Below are positions 34,297-42,874 of a DNA stretch of 56,032 nucleotides, one piece after another (position 1 is the first letter of the stretch; each line of letters starts with the position of its first letter). The notes under the pieces are model-generated. The model saw only the letters and a list, made by a program, of their open reading frames with translations. It made no database searches and was not told where the DNA came from. The DNA is from Myxococcaceae bacterium. GTDB lineage: Bacteria; Myxococcota_A; UBA9160. The translations under genes and the position numbers were made by a program. The stretch lies in assembly GCA_905339255.1 (NCBI GenBank), contig CAJPFO010000280.1, positions 1 to 56,032 on the forward strand, in the 5' to 3' direction.

Positions 34297-35786
34297 CGCG
34301 AGAAGAGCCCGCCGAGCGCGGCCATCACGCGGCCGAGCAGGACCGCGTCGGTCGGGATGCGGACGATCGGGCTCTCGTGGAGAAGCTCGAGAAGCGTTCG
34401 CAGGCGCGCTTCGGGGTCGCCGCTGCCCGGAGCGAGCGCCCCGCCGGGCGCGAGCGCCGATACCAGACGCTCCGCGAAGGCCTCGAGGGCTCGCGGATCT
34501 CCTTCGGCAGTGAAACCGAGTTCATCGAGCTCCTCGAGCGTGCGCGGAACGTCGCGTGCCGCACCGGCGAGGACGGCCGAAGCCCACGCGCGACGCCGCT
34601 GCGGCGCGATCTCGAGCACGGCTCCGAAGTCGAGGACCGCGAGCTCGGGGCCCCTGGACGTCTCGACGACGAGGAAGTTCCCGGGGTGCGGATCGGCGTG
34701 CACGAAGCCTCGCTCGAGGATCTGCGCCGCGGTGCTTCGCGCGAGCACTTCGAGAATCCGATCCCGGTCGGCGAGACCAGGCTCGCCTCGCGCCTCGCAG
34801 GCCTCGAGCCAATCGGGAAGCCGCGCGCCGTCGATCCGCTCGAGGCAGAGAACGCGGCTCGCGCTCCTCTCGAAATGGACCCGGGGCACGCGGATGCCGT
34901 CGTCCGCTGCGCTTTCCCGGGCGAAACGCAACGCGCTCTCGGCTTCGCCGGCGAGGTCGAGCTCGGCGCGCAGCGATCGCGCGAGCTCGCCGAGGAGCGT
35001 CTCGAGGTCGACACGCGGCCAGACCTCGCGAAGCGCCGGAGCGACCGCACGGAGCGCCGCGATGTCGGTCTCGATCACGTCTTCGATCCCCGGTACGAGG
35101 ACCTTCAAGGCGACGCGCTCTCCTCCGGGCAGGACGGCGCCGTGCACCTGCGCGAGCGATGCGGCGGCCAGGGGCTCACGGTCGAACGACTCGAAGAGCG
35201 CGTCGATCGGGGCTCCGAGCGCGGCTTCGACCTCGGCCTCGATCGCCTCGGCGGGAACGGGCGGCACGCGATCCTGGAGGCGGCCGAGCTCCTCGGCATA
35301 GACGGGAGGCAGGAGATCGATCCGCGATGAAGCGAGCTGCCCGAGCTTGAGGACGCCGCCTCGGAGGTCGACGCAGAGGTCGTAGAGCCTCCGGGCTCCC
35401 TCGCGATCGAGCCGCGCACGCGCCGAGTCGGCAGCGGCCTCGCCGAGGAGCTCGGCGCCGGGGCCGCGCGTCACCTCGTGGATGCGGTAGGCGGCGACCA
35501 GCAGCGCTGCCTCGCCGATGATCCGGCTCGCGCGCGGCGCAGCGCGCACGACGCCGCGAAGCGAACGGCCTCGCTCGAGCGCGGCTTCGCGGAGCCTCGC
35601 CGCCTCGCTCGCGACCGAGATCGAATCCGTGGCCAGCTCGTCGACCATGCGGCCGATGCGGCCGACGAAGCGGCCGAGCAGGGCGGCGGACGCTCCGATC
35701 CGAGCCCCGATCTCGGTGCCGAGTTCCTCGATGTCGGGGCCGAGACGCTCCCGCAGGTAATCAGTCGTGCGGCGCTTGCGGTCCAT
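34221..35786 (-). CDS. ABC1/AarF (UbiB-like) atypical kinase, second copy
   Basis: 521 residues from ATG 35786, behind GAGGAA. The order of motifs is canonical: a helical N-terminal region with a basic start, KLGQ (147-150), the Ala-rich loop AAASLAQVHGA, VALKVLVPG with the ATP-site lysine, HADPHPGNF and VLDFGAVLEI. Unlike the copy at 18319 it keeps the normal KxGQ. It is translationally linked to a small RHH regulator, whose last 26 nt overlap its start. ABC1 proteins support quinone or lipid biosynthesis; substrate unknown. The stop lies inside the convergent SulP gene. Confidence 0.89.
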   Translation of the reverse strand: MDRKRRTTDYLRERLGPDIEELGTEIGARIGASAALLGRFVGRIGRMVDELATDSISVASEAARLREAALERGRSLRGVVRAAPRASRIIGEAALLVAAYRIHEVTRGPGAELLGEAAADSARARLDREGARRLYDLCVDLRGGVLKLGQLASSRIDLLPPVYAEELGRLQDRVPPVPAEAIEAEVEAALGAPIDALFESFDREPLAAASLAQVHGAVLPGGERVALKVLVPGIEDVIETDIAALRAVAPALREVWPRVDLETLLGELARSLRAELDLAGEAESALRFARESAADDGIRVPRVHFERSASRVLCLERIDGARLPDWLEACEARGEPGLADRDRILEVLARSTAAQILERGFVHADPHPGNFLVVETSRGPELAVLDFGAVLEIAPQRRRAWASAVLAGAARDVPRTLEELDELGFTAEGDPRALEAFAERLVSALAPGGALAPGSGDPEARLRTLLELLHESPIVRIPTDAVLLGRVMAALGGLFSRYRPRFDLLSCIVPTLLRAVKVSGS

Positions 35787-36192
35787 GATCGGTGGGTTCC
35801 TCTTCGACGCAGCGCTCGCAGCGAAAGCGCGGCGGAGCCGGGGACGAGAGCAGCGCAATCGCAGCTCGCGTGCCGCGGGGAAGCAAGCCGTTGCATCGCT
35901 CGCAGACGGCGTTCACGGCAAGGACGGCGCTCTGCCAGCCGAGGAGCCTCGGATCGGAAGCAGTGGGCGGCGAGGTTCCGGCTCGCCGCGCGGCCTGCAC
36001 GGCCTCGGCGCCGTCCGCGACGATGTCCTCGACGAGGCCGATGGCGTTCTGGAGGATGTTCCGGACCAGGTTCGAGACCGAGACGCCGAGGCTCTGGGCG
36101 CGGCGCTTGATCTCTTCGTCGAGGTCCTCGGCGACCCGCGTGTGGATGACGCGCTCCTTGCGGTCGGCGTCGCGGCGCTCGCCTTCGCTCAT
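35761..36192 (-). CDS. Ribbon-helix-helix regulator with C-terminal CxxC pairs
   Basis: 143 residues from ATG 36192. The N-terminal RHH DNA-binding fold is RVIHTRVAEDLDEEIKRRAQ, then SLGVSVSNLVRNILQNAI. The C-terminal half has two Cys pairs, CERC (VNAVCERCNG) and CERC (FRCERCVEEE), set like a zinc ribbon. An ATG 18 nt further upstream (36210) lies within the -10 region, so I prefer the internal one, which would make a nearly leaderless mRNA. Cytosolic, and likely autoregulatory through the GTATAC repeats. It overlaps the ABC1 kinase start by 26 nt. The metal-binding C-terminus hints at a metal- or redox-sensing role, which is inference. Confidence 0.77.
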   Translation of the reverse strand: MSEGERRDADRKERVIHTRVAEDLDEEIKRRAQSLGVSVSNLVRNILQNAIGLVEDIVADGAEAVQAARRAGTSPPTASDPRLLGWQSAVLAVNAVCERCNGLLPRGTRAAIALLSSPAPPRFRCERCVEEEPTDHGPQAPHD

Positions 36193-36201
36193 GTCTACGA
36201 T

Positions 36202-36229
36202 TGTATACATGTCGTATACGACTCGTCAA
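36202..36229 (-). promoter_or_regulatory. Promoter with twin GTATAC operator-like repeats
   Basis: On the minus strand TTGACG (36229-36224), 16 bp, TATACA (36207-36202) make a good sigma-70-type promoter. Two self-complementary GTATAC hexamers, 36203-36208 and 36214-36219, lie 11 bp apart centre to centre, about one DNA turn. They cover the -10 and spacer, as expected for a small RHH repressor that binds cooperatively to adjacent sites. Confidence 0.52.
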
Positions 36230-36321
36230 GCGCTGCGGGGACGGGGCCCGCGCGGCCGCGGATCGAGGCCCCGGGGTATGCTGCCGCTCATGGAGCGATT
36301 CCCGCGCGGCGGCCGTTGGTG

Positions 36322-37548
36322 ATGGCGGGATCGAGCGCGGGGGGCTCGCGTCGCATGGCGGGACGGGCTCTCGAAGGCGTCCGCGTCCTCGACCTCACGC
36401 GGGTCGTCGCGGGTCCGTTCGCGACGGCGATCCTCGCCGATCTCGGCGCGGACGTCGTCAAGGTCGAGAGGCCCGCGACGGGCGACGACTATCGCTACGG
36501 GCCGTCTCGCAAGGGCGAGACGTCGCTCTCGTTCCAGAACACGAACCGCGGCAAGCGCTCGATCACGCTCGACGTCGCAACTCCGGAAGGCCGCGAGCTG
36601 CTGCTCCGCCTCGCCGAGCGCTTCGACGTGCTCGTCGAGAACTTCCGCGCCGGTTGGCTGGCGAGCCGCGGGCTCGGTCCGGACGTTCTCGCGGAGCGCA
36701 ATCCTCGGCTCGTCGTGGCCTCGCTCTCGGGCTTCGGCGCCACCGGTCCACTCGCGGGGAGCGCATCGTACGACATCGTCGCGCAGGCGGCAGGCGGGCT
36801 CCTGGCGATGACGGGGCCCGAGGACGGACCGCCCGTCCGGGGCGGAGGCGCGCTCGCGGACTTCGTCGGCGGGCTCTATCTGGCGGTCGGAGTGCTCGCG
36901 GCGCTTCGCGACCGCGACCGTACCGGGCGCGCGAGGAGCGTCGATCTCTCGAACCAGGATGCGATCTTCGCCGTCACCGATTCGGCTGCGACGATCTACG
37001 CAGGTCTCGGAGTGCGATCGGGCCGCGTCGGCAACCAGCACCCGTTCACGGCTCCCTACGACGCATTCGAGACCCGCGACGGATTCGTCGCGATCGGAAC
37101 CGCGAGCAACAAGCTCTTTCGCCGGCTCTGCGACGCGATCGGCCGCCCCGAGCTCGCTTCCGACGAACGCTTCCGCAGCCATCGCGTGCGCGCGTCGAAC
37201 CGCCGCGAGCTGAACGACCTCGTCGCCGCGTGGACGCGCGAACGGAGCTCGGCCGAAGTGATGCGCACGCTCGGACCACAGGGCGCAGACCTTCCCTGCG
37301 CGCCGGTCGCCGCGCCCGAGGACCTTCTCGACGATCCGCAACTCGTTGCGCGGGGCATGATCGAGCGCGTCGCGCATCCACGACTCGGCGAGATCGTCTT
37401 CCACGGCAACCCGATCCGGCTTTCCGGGGCCGAGCCGCGAGTTCGTTCGCTCGCACCCGAGCTCGGCGAGGACAACGAGGCGGTCTACGCCGAGATCGGG
37501 ATCGGCAGGGACGAGCTCACCCGGCTTCGAGCAGCGGGCGTGATCTGA
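36322..37548 (+). CDS. CaiB/BaiF (class III) CoA-transferase
   Basis: 408 residues from ATG 36322; ATG 36355 (MAGRALEG), behind GGGGGG, is an equally possible start. The family N-terminus LEGVRVLDLTRVVAGPFAT and LADLGADVVKVERP are clear. The catalytic Asp is D213 in LSNQDAIF, aligned with Asp169 of formyl-CoA transferase. ENFRAGWLASRGLG and SLSGFGATGPLAG are further signatures. Transfers CoA between acids by an aspartyl-anhydride mechanism. Substrate unknown; acyl-CoA dehydrogenases on both sides suggest activation of a carboxylic acid for beta-oxidation. Full length. Confidence 0.93.
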   Translation: MAGSSAGGSRRMAGRALEGVRVLDLTRVVAGPFATAILADLGADVVKVERPATGDDYRYGPSRKGETSLSFQNTNRGKRSITLDVATPEGRELLLRLAERFDVLVENFRAGWLASRGLGPDVLAERNPRLVVASLSGFGATGPLAGSASYDIVAQAAGGLLAMTGPEDGPPVRGGGALADFVGGLYLAVGVLAALRDRDRTGRARSVDLSNQDAIFAVTDSAATIYAGLGVRSGRVGNQHPFTAPYDAFETRDGFVAIGTASNKLFRRLCDAIGRPELASDERFRSHRVRASNRRELNDLVAAWTRERSSAEVMRTLGPQGADLPCAPVAAPEDLLDDPQLVARGMIERVAHPRLGEIVFHGNPIRLSGAEPRVRSLAPELGEDNEAVYAEIGIGRDELTRLRAAGVI

Positions 37549-37632
37549 GCCGGATCCTGCCCGGGACGATTTGCGGCCGGGTTCTCGCGGTGTCGGGTAT
37601 GCTGCGTCGCGCCGCCCGCTTCCGGAGGTCTC

Positions 37633-39201
37633 TTGAGGATCCTGCTCGTCAACCCCTCGTATCCCTTCGAGGAGTTTCCGCGGCTTCTCGTCACGCTTCC
37701 CTACGTGGCGGCGGCGCTCCGCGCCGAAGGCCACGAGGTCGAGATCCTCGACCTCCTGCTCGCGAGGACGACGCCGGACAAGATCGAGCGGCGGATGGCG
37801 CGCCTTCGACCGCAGCTCGTCGGCATCACCTCGGTCACGCTCAATCACCACATCGCCGAAGGCATCGCGAGAGTCGTCCGCAAGTGCGACGAGACCGTGC
37901 CGATCGTGATGGGAGGGCATCACGTCGCGTTCGAGATCGAAGGATCGTTCCGAGCGCTCCCGGAGCTCGACTACATCGTGATCGGAGAAGGCGAGCGGAC
38001 GATCGTCGAGCTCGCCCGCGCGCTCGAAGGACGTGCATCGCTCGCCGACGTGAACGGCCTCGCATTGCGCGATCCCGGGACCGATCACATCGTTCGAACG
38101 GCGGCTCGTATCGCCGAGGACGACCTCGATTCGCTCGCCGTCCCCGCGCGAGACCTCGTCCCGCTCGCTCGCTACCTCGCCTTCGACAGCCATGCGAGCG
38201 TGATCACGAGCCGCGGCTGCCCCTATTCTTGCATCTTCTGTTCGGCGCCGGCCTGGAACGGTCGCTCGGTCCGTTACCGGAACCCTTCACTCTGCGTCGA
38301 CGAGATCGAGGAGGTCGTCGCGCTCGGCTTCAGCGAGATCACGATCGAGGACGATCTATTCACGCTCTACCGGAAGCACTTCCTCGCGGTTTGCGGAGAG
38401 ATCGGCCGGCGCAACACGGGGATCCGCTGGAACGCGTTCTCGCGCGTCGACACGATCACTCCGGAGATCGTCGAGACGATGGCGAAGGCGGGATGCCAGG
38501 CGATCTGCTTCGGTGTCGAGAGCGGAAACCAGGAGATCCTCGACCTCGTCCAGAAGAAGTCGAACCTGGAGCTCGTGAAGAACGCGATGCGGATGACGCA
38601 GCAGGCGGGAATCAGCGCGCTCGCGTCGTTCATCATCGGGCTCCCGGGCGAAACCGAGGAAACGCTTCGCAAGACGGTAGAGTTCGCGAACGAGCTTCGC
38701 GACGAATTCGGATCGCTCTACGGCTTCCACGTGCTCGCGCCCTTCCCGGGGACCGAGGTTCGCGAGCGGGCCGGAGACTTCGGCCTCGAGATCCTCTCGA
38801 GCGACTGGAGGCAGTACGACGCGAACCACGTCGTCTCGCGAACCCGCGGAGCGGACGTCGCAGCGATCCAGGCGGTCTCGGACGAATACGAGGACACGAT
38901 CCGCCGCTACATGGCGTACCAGGACCACCTCTTCGCGACCGGCGGGCTCGGCGGATTCGAGAAGAAGATGTATCTGCGGCGCAAGCGGCAGACGCTTCTG
39001 TGGAAGCTCTTGCTCGACGATCTCGTCGAGGGGTTCCCCGCCTGGCGAAACGATCCCGTCGGCGAGCTCAAGCGGGCGGTCTCCGAGGCGACCGCCACGC
39101 CGGCCGAGCTGGTCGGCGAGGAGATCGATCGGGTTCTCTCGCTGCGGGCGCTCGTGCCGCAGTCGACTCCGGAAGGTGTGCGCTTCGCCTGGACCGAGTA
39201 G
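37633..39201 (+). CDS. B12-binding-domain radical SAM protein
   Basis: 522 residues from TTG 37633, with GGAGG 6 nt upstream. Residues 1-140 form a Rossmann-like cobalamin-binding domain (ILLVNPSYP, VGITSVTLNHH, VMGGHH, YIVIGEGERT). The usual DxHxxG cobalamin ligand is absent, as in many members of this class. The radical SAM cluster is Cys196, Cys200 and Cys203 in SRGCPYSCIFC, followed by GVESGNQEIL and FIIGLPGETEETL. The C-terminal helical part is about 150 residues. Relatives include the Mg-protoporphyrin cyclase BchE and hopanoid enzymes, but the pattern here does not settle a substrate. Stands alone with a short leader. Confidence 0.92.
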   Translation: MRILLVNPSYPFEEFPRLLVTLPYVAAALRAEGHEVEILDLLLARTTPDKIERRMARLRPQLVGITSVTLNHHIAEGIARVVRKCDETVPIVMGGHHVAFEIEGSFRALPELDYIVIGEGERTIVELARALEGRASLADVNGLALRDPGTDHIVRTAARIAEDDLDSLAVPARDLVPLARYLAFDSHASVITSRGCPYSCIFCSAPAWNGRSVRYRNPSLCVDEIEEVVALGFSEITIEDDLFTLYRKHFLAVCGEIGRRNTGIRWNAFSRVDTITPEIVETMAKAGCQAICFGVESGNQEILDLVQKKSNLELVKNAMRMTQQAGISALASFIIGLPGETEETLRKTVEFANELRDEFGSLYGFHVLAPFPGTEVRERAGDFGLEILSSDWRQYDANHVVSRTRGADVAAIQAVSDEYEDTIRRYMAYQDHLFATGGLGGFEKKMYLRRKRQTLLWKLLLDDLVEGFPAWRNDPVGELKRAVSEATATPAELVGEEIDRVLSLRALVPQSTPEGVRFAWTE

Positions 39202-39272
39202 TCGGCCACGCGTCTCCGGCCCCCGTTCGCCGCGCCACGCGCGCCGGACGCGGAACCTCGGATCGCGCGAGG

Positions 39273-40433
39273 CTACGGCGCGCCGGAAGCGAGGACGTCG
39301 CGGTCGACGAGCATCGCCGCCAGCCGGTGGCGATGGTGCGGCGCGTCGCCGAGGGTGGCACGGCTCCAGAGTGCTCGCTTGAAGTAGTGGTGGACGTCGC
39401 AATCGATCGTGAAGCCGTAGCCCCCGTGGAGCTGGACACCCTTGCGGACCGCGAGCGAGAAGACGTCGCTCGCCATCGCCTTGGCCATCCGGGACGCGCT
39501 CTCGGCCTTGCAGGGATCGGCGTGATCGATCGCCGCGGCAGCTCCGAGGGCGTGGTTGCGGGCGAGTTCGACTCCGACCATGACGTCGACGATCGGATGC
39601 TTCACGGCCTGGAAGAAGCCGATCGGATGGCCGAACTGCTTGCGATCGATGGCGTACTGCCGGGTCAGCTCGAGGGTCGCATCGGCCGCGCCGACCATCT
39701 CCGCGGCGAGCGCCGCGAAGCCCCGGACGTGCGCGTGCTCGAGCGCCGCTGCGCCGGGCGCCTCGAGCCTGGCACTGGCGCCGACTCGGGTTCCCTCGAA
39801 AGCGACTCGCGCCGAGCGCCGCGTCGGATCGACTCCGACCTCGGCCTCGATCACGACGCCTGGCGACGGGAGCTCGATCGCGAAGATCGAGACCTGGCCG
39901 GAGGGCTCGCGGAAGGGCGCGACGACGAGTCCGGCGTTGCGCGCGTCCTGGACGTGCGTCTTCTGGCCGCGCAGCACGAAGCCCCCCTCGCAGGGCGACG
40001 CCGTCGCGCGGACCGAATCGGGCTCGAACCCGCCGGAAGGCTCGGTGAGCGCGAGCGTTGCGATCCGCGTCCCGCTCGCGATCTCGGGAAGCCAAAGCGC
40101 TTTCTGGGATTCGCTGCCGCCCGCATCGATCGCGAACGACGCGAGGAGCGAGGCGAGAAACGGCGACGGGACGAGTCGCCTCCCCATCTCGTCGAGCAGG
40201 AGGCAGAGCGCGACCGATCCGAGCCCGGCGCCCCCGTACGCCTCGGGCAGCGCCACGCCGAGCCAGCCGAGGCCGCCGATCTCCTTCCAGAGGGTGGGGT
40301 CGTGGCCGAGGGGATCGTCGGCGAGCCGCCGTACCTCGGACATCGGGCAGCGCTCGCCGAGAAAGCGGCGAGCCTCCTTGCGGAGCAGGTCGTGTTCCTC
40401 GCGGAATCCGAAGTCGATGGGGATCTGTCGCAC
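39273..40433 (-). CDS. Acyl-CoA dehydrogenase, small subunit
   Basis: 386 residues from GTG 40433, 8 nt after the stop of its large partner. Motifs: RFLGERCPMSEVRRLADD, LPEAYGGAGLGSVAL, ATLALTEPSGGFEPDS, QFGHPIGFFQAVKHPIVDV and QLHGGYGFTIDCDVHHYFKR. At the helix-G catalytic position it reads ALEHAHVRGFAALAAEMVG, so the Glu seen in large subunits is lacking. The ERCPMSEVRRL N-terminus is shared word for word with the small subunit at 41757, which marks the two as recent paralogues. Acts with the 40442 product as a heteromer; substrate unknown. Confidence 0.93.
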   Translation of the reverse strand: MRQIPIDFGFREEHDLLRKEARRFLGERCPMSEVRRLADDPLGHDPTLWKEIGGLGWLGVALPEAYGGAGLGSVALCLLLDEMGRRLVPSPFLASLLASFAIDAGGSESQKALWLPEIASGTRIATLALTEPSGGFEPDSVRATASPCEGGFVLRGQKTHVQDARNAGLVVAPFREPSGQVSIFAIELPSPGVVIEAEVGVDPTRRSARVAFEGTRVGASARLEAPGAAALEHAHVRGFAALAAEMVGAADATLELTRQYAIDRKQFGHPIGFFQAVKHPIVDVMVGVELARNHALGAAAAIDHADPCKAESASRMAKAMASDVFSLAVRKGVQLHGGYGFTIDCDVHHYFKRALWSRATLGDAPHHRHRLAAMLVDRDVLASGAP

Positions 40434-40441
40434 GGGCCTTC

Positions 40442-41668
40442 CTATCGCGTCTTCGGGAGCCCGAGGACGCGCTCGCCGAGGATGTTGCGGAGGATCTCGC
40501 TCGTTCCTCCTCCGATCGTCATCCCGAAGGAGTTCATGTACGCCCGCGGCCATTCGGCGCGATCGGGAGCCGAGGGCTCGCCGAGCCAGAGCGCGCCGTC
40601 GGGGCCGAGCATCTCGCATGCGAGATCGGTGAGGCGCTGGTAGTACTCCGAGAAGACGAGCTTGTTCATGAGCTGGAGCGCATGCGGGCGATCCGCCGTG
40701 AGCGCGGGGATCCGCATCCGCATCGCCGAGAGGCGGAGCGCCTCTTCTTCGATCCAGAGCTGCGCCATCCGATCCCGGAACACCGGGTCCGCCGCGGCGG
40801 ATCCGTTCTCTCGAGCCGCACGTCGCGCCACCGAGACGACGCGCCGGATCCCCTCTCCGGAAGCGCTCGCCTGACCGCCTCCCGAGCCCTCGGCCGCGCC
40901 GCGTTCGTAGAGCAGCGTCGTGAGCGCGACCTGCCAGCCCTGTCCTTCCTTTCCGAGCAACGCATCGGCGGGCATCGGCGCCGAATCGAAGATCACCTGG
41001 TTGAAGCCACCCTCGCCCGTCATCTTGATGAGCGGTTGCACCGTCACTCCCGGGACGTCCATCGGGAAGAGGAAGAACGAGAGCCCCTCGTACTTGCCGG
41101 CGTTCGGATCGGTGCGTGCGAGCAGGATCATCCACTTCGCGTGATGCGCGAGGGTCGTCCAGACCTTGTGCCCGGTGACTCGATACGATCCGTCGGGCTG
41201 CTTCTCGGCACGCGCCTGCGCGCTCGCCAGATCCGATCCGGATCCGGGCTCGCTGAAACCCTGGCACCAGATCTCCTCGGCGGAGAGGATCGGCTGGAGC
41301 ATGCGCTTTTTCTGCGCGTCGGTGCCGTAGACGAGGATCGTCGGCCCCGCCCACTGCAGACCGATCACGTTGACGAGGAAGGGCGCGCCTGCGCGAGTGA
41401 GCTCCTGCGAGACGACTCGCTGGCGCTTGAGGGCGTCGCCGCGGCCGCCGTATTCGGCAGGCCAGTCGAGACCGAGGTAGCCCGCCTCGTAGACTTTCCG
41501 TTGCCAGTTGCGGAGGAAGTCGAACTGTCGCTCGGATTCGACCTCGAGGAAGCTCTGCGGGAGCTTGAAGCCGGGGTCCGGCGGCTTGTGGGCCTCCATC
41601 CAGGCTCGGACCTCTCTGCGGAACTCCGCGATCTCACGGGGCTCCACGTCCTCCTTCGGCGGCGTCAT
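40442..41668 (-). CDS. Acyl-CoA dehydrogenase, large subunit
   Basis: 408 residues. Key elements: GLDWPAEYGGRGD, CQGFSEPGSGSDLASAQA (FAD/substrate), VTGHKVWTTLAHHAKWM, LTTLLYERGAAEG with Glu255 at the helix-G catalytic position, and GGGTSEILRNILGERVLGLP at the end. First gene of a minus-strand pair with the small subunit. It is transcribed away from a second pair, with an 88-bp intergenic region containing the palindromic operator at 41687. A Gly/Ser/Ala insertion (SGGGQASASGEG) sits after helix G. Oxidises an acyl-CoA of unknown, probably bulky, structure. Confidence 0.94.
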   Translation of the reverse strand: MTPPKEDVEPREIAEFRREVRAWMEAHKPPDPGFKLPQSFLEVESERQFDFLRNWQRKVYEAGYLGLDWPAEYGGRGDALKRQRVVSQELTRAGAPFLVNVIGLQWAGPTILVYGTDAQKKRMLQPILSAEEIWCQGFSEPGSGSDLASAQARAEKQPDGSYRVTGHKVWTTLAHHAKWMILLARTDPNAGKYEGLSFFLFPMDVPGVTVQPLIKMTGEGGFNQVIFDSAPMPADALLGKEGQGWQVALTTLLYERGAAEGSGGGQASASGEGIRRVVSVARRAARENGSAAADPVFRDRMAQLWIEEEALRLSAMRMRIPALTADRPHALQLMNKLVFSEYYQRLTDLACEMLGPDGALWLGEPSAPDRAEWPRAYMNSFGMTIGGGTSEILRNILGERVLGLPKTR

Positions 41669-41686
41669 GCGGCCTCCCGTCTACCT

Positions 41687-41702
41687 TTGACTCTGGCGTC
41701 AA
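41687..41702. promoter_or_regulatory. Palindromic operator TTGACTCTGGCGTCAA
   Basis: A near-perfect 16-bp palindrome lying 18 bp from the minus-strand start (41668) and 54 bp from the plus-strand start (41757), so one bound repressor could control both divergent operons. It differs from the perfect site at 30973-30988 in two central positions (T for C, C for A). Confidence 0.63.
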
Positions 41703-41756
41703 CCGCAGTATACGAACCTCGCAGGGGGCTGCGCCCCCGGGACGGAGGGAGGCCGC

Positions 41757-42872
41757 ATGAACTTCGGGTTCACGGAGGAGCAGGAGTTGCTTCGCGATGG
41801 CGTGCGGAAGTTCCTGGCCGAGCGCTGCCCGATGTCCGAGGTGCGCAGGCTCTCCGAGACGGCGGAGGGGTTCTCGAGGGATCTCTGGCTCGAAACCGCC
41901 CGGCTCGGCTGGCCCGGCCTGGCCGTCGCCGAGGAGTACGGAGGCGCCGGCCAGGGCTTCGTCGATCTCGTCGTGCTCCTCGAGGAGACCGGGCGCGCGC
42001 TCCACCCCTCGCCGCTGCTCTCGACCACGCTCGCGGGCGTCGCGATCTCGGATTCGGGAAGCGAAGCCCAGCGAGCGCGCTGGCTTCCAGGCCTCGCGAG
42101 CGGCGAAACGATCGGGACGGTCGCGCTCCTCGAGGCGAGCGACTTTCCCGGCGCCGATGGTGTCCGCCTCGAAGCCCGGCGCGACGCCGACGGCCTCGTT
42201 CTCGACGGAGAGAAGCGCTTCGTTGCCGATGGGGCCGCCGCCGACCTCTTCGTGGTCGCGTGTCGCATCGAAGGCTCGCCGGTGCTCGCGATCGTCGATC
42301 GCGGTGCGACGGGCCTCGAGACCGTGGACGTCCCCTGCATCGACTCGACGAAGCGGCTCGCGACGCTTCGCCTCGGCGGCGTCCGGATCTCGCGCGACGC
42401 CGTTCTCTCGGGCCGTCCCGGCGACGAGGCACTCGAGCGCCTCGTCGATCGCGGAGCGGCGGCCGTCAGCGCCGAGATGCTCGGCGCCGCAGACGCGGCG
42501 CTCGCGCTCACCGTTGCGTACGCGAAGGAGCGGATCCAGTTCGGATCGCCGATCGGCCGCTTCCAGGGCGTCAAGCATCCGCTCGCCGAGCTGTACGTCG
42601 ACGTCGAATCGTCGAAGTCCCTGCTCCATGACGCCGCGTGGGCGCTCGACCAAGGCGCCGCCGACGCCTCGAAGGCGGTCTCGCTCGCGAAGGCCTACGC
42701 GACCGAGACGTTCTCGCGGCTCGGGATCGACGTGGTCCAGCTCCACGGCGGAATCGGGTACACCTGGGAGTACGATGCGCAGCTCTACTTGAAGCGCGCC
42801 AAATGGGCGCGGCCGGCGTTCGGCGATGCCGATCACCACTACGACCGCGCTGCGGCGCTCGGAGGGATGTAG
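41757..42872 (+). CDS. Acyl-CoA dehydrogenase, small subunit
   Basis: 371 residues, with GGAGGGAGG before the ATG. FTEEQELLRDGVRKFLAERC, then PMSEVRRLSE, starts it; AVAEEYGGAGQGF, QFGSPIGRFQGVKHPLAEL and QLHGGIGYTWEYDAQLYLKR follow. The helix-G catalytic Glu is replaced (LVDRGAAAVSAEMLGAAD). Most like the small subunit at 39273, with which it forms a duplicated, outward-facing arrangement. The stop is separated from the large-subunit ATG by 2 nt. Expected to form a heteromer with the next gene product. Confidence 0.94.
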   Translation: MNFGFTEEQELLRDGVRKFLAERCPMSEVRRLSETAEGFSRDLWLETARLGWPGLAVAEEYGGAGQGFVDLVVLLEETGRALHPSPLLSTTLAGVAISDSGSEAQRARWLPGLASGETIGTVALLEASDFPGADGVRLEARRDADGLVLDGEKRFVADGAAADLFVVACRIEGSPVLAIVDRGATGLETVDVPCIDSTKRLATLRLGGVRISRDAVLSGRPGDEALERLVDRGAAAVSAEMLGAADAALALTVAYAKERIQFGSPIGRFQGVKHPLAELYVDVESSKSLLHDAAWALDQGAADASKAVSLAKAYATETFSRLGIDVVQLHGGIGYTWEYDAQLYLKRAKWARPAFGDADHHYDRAAALGGM

Positions 42873-42874
42873 CG

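Noticed and set aside
36201-40643. A 1,480-codon plus-strand open frame
   Set aside because: It runs across the real CoA-transferase and radical SAM genes in another frame and is Arg/Ala/Pro-rich without motifs. It is a by-product of high GC and codon bias.
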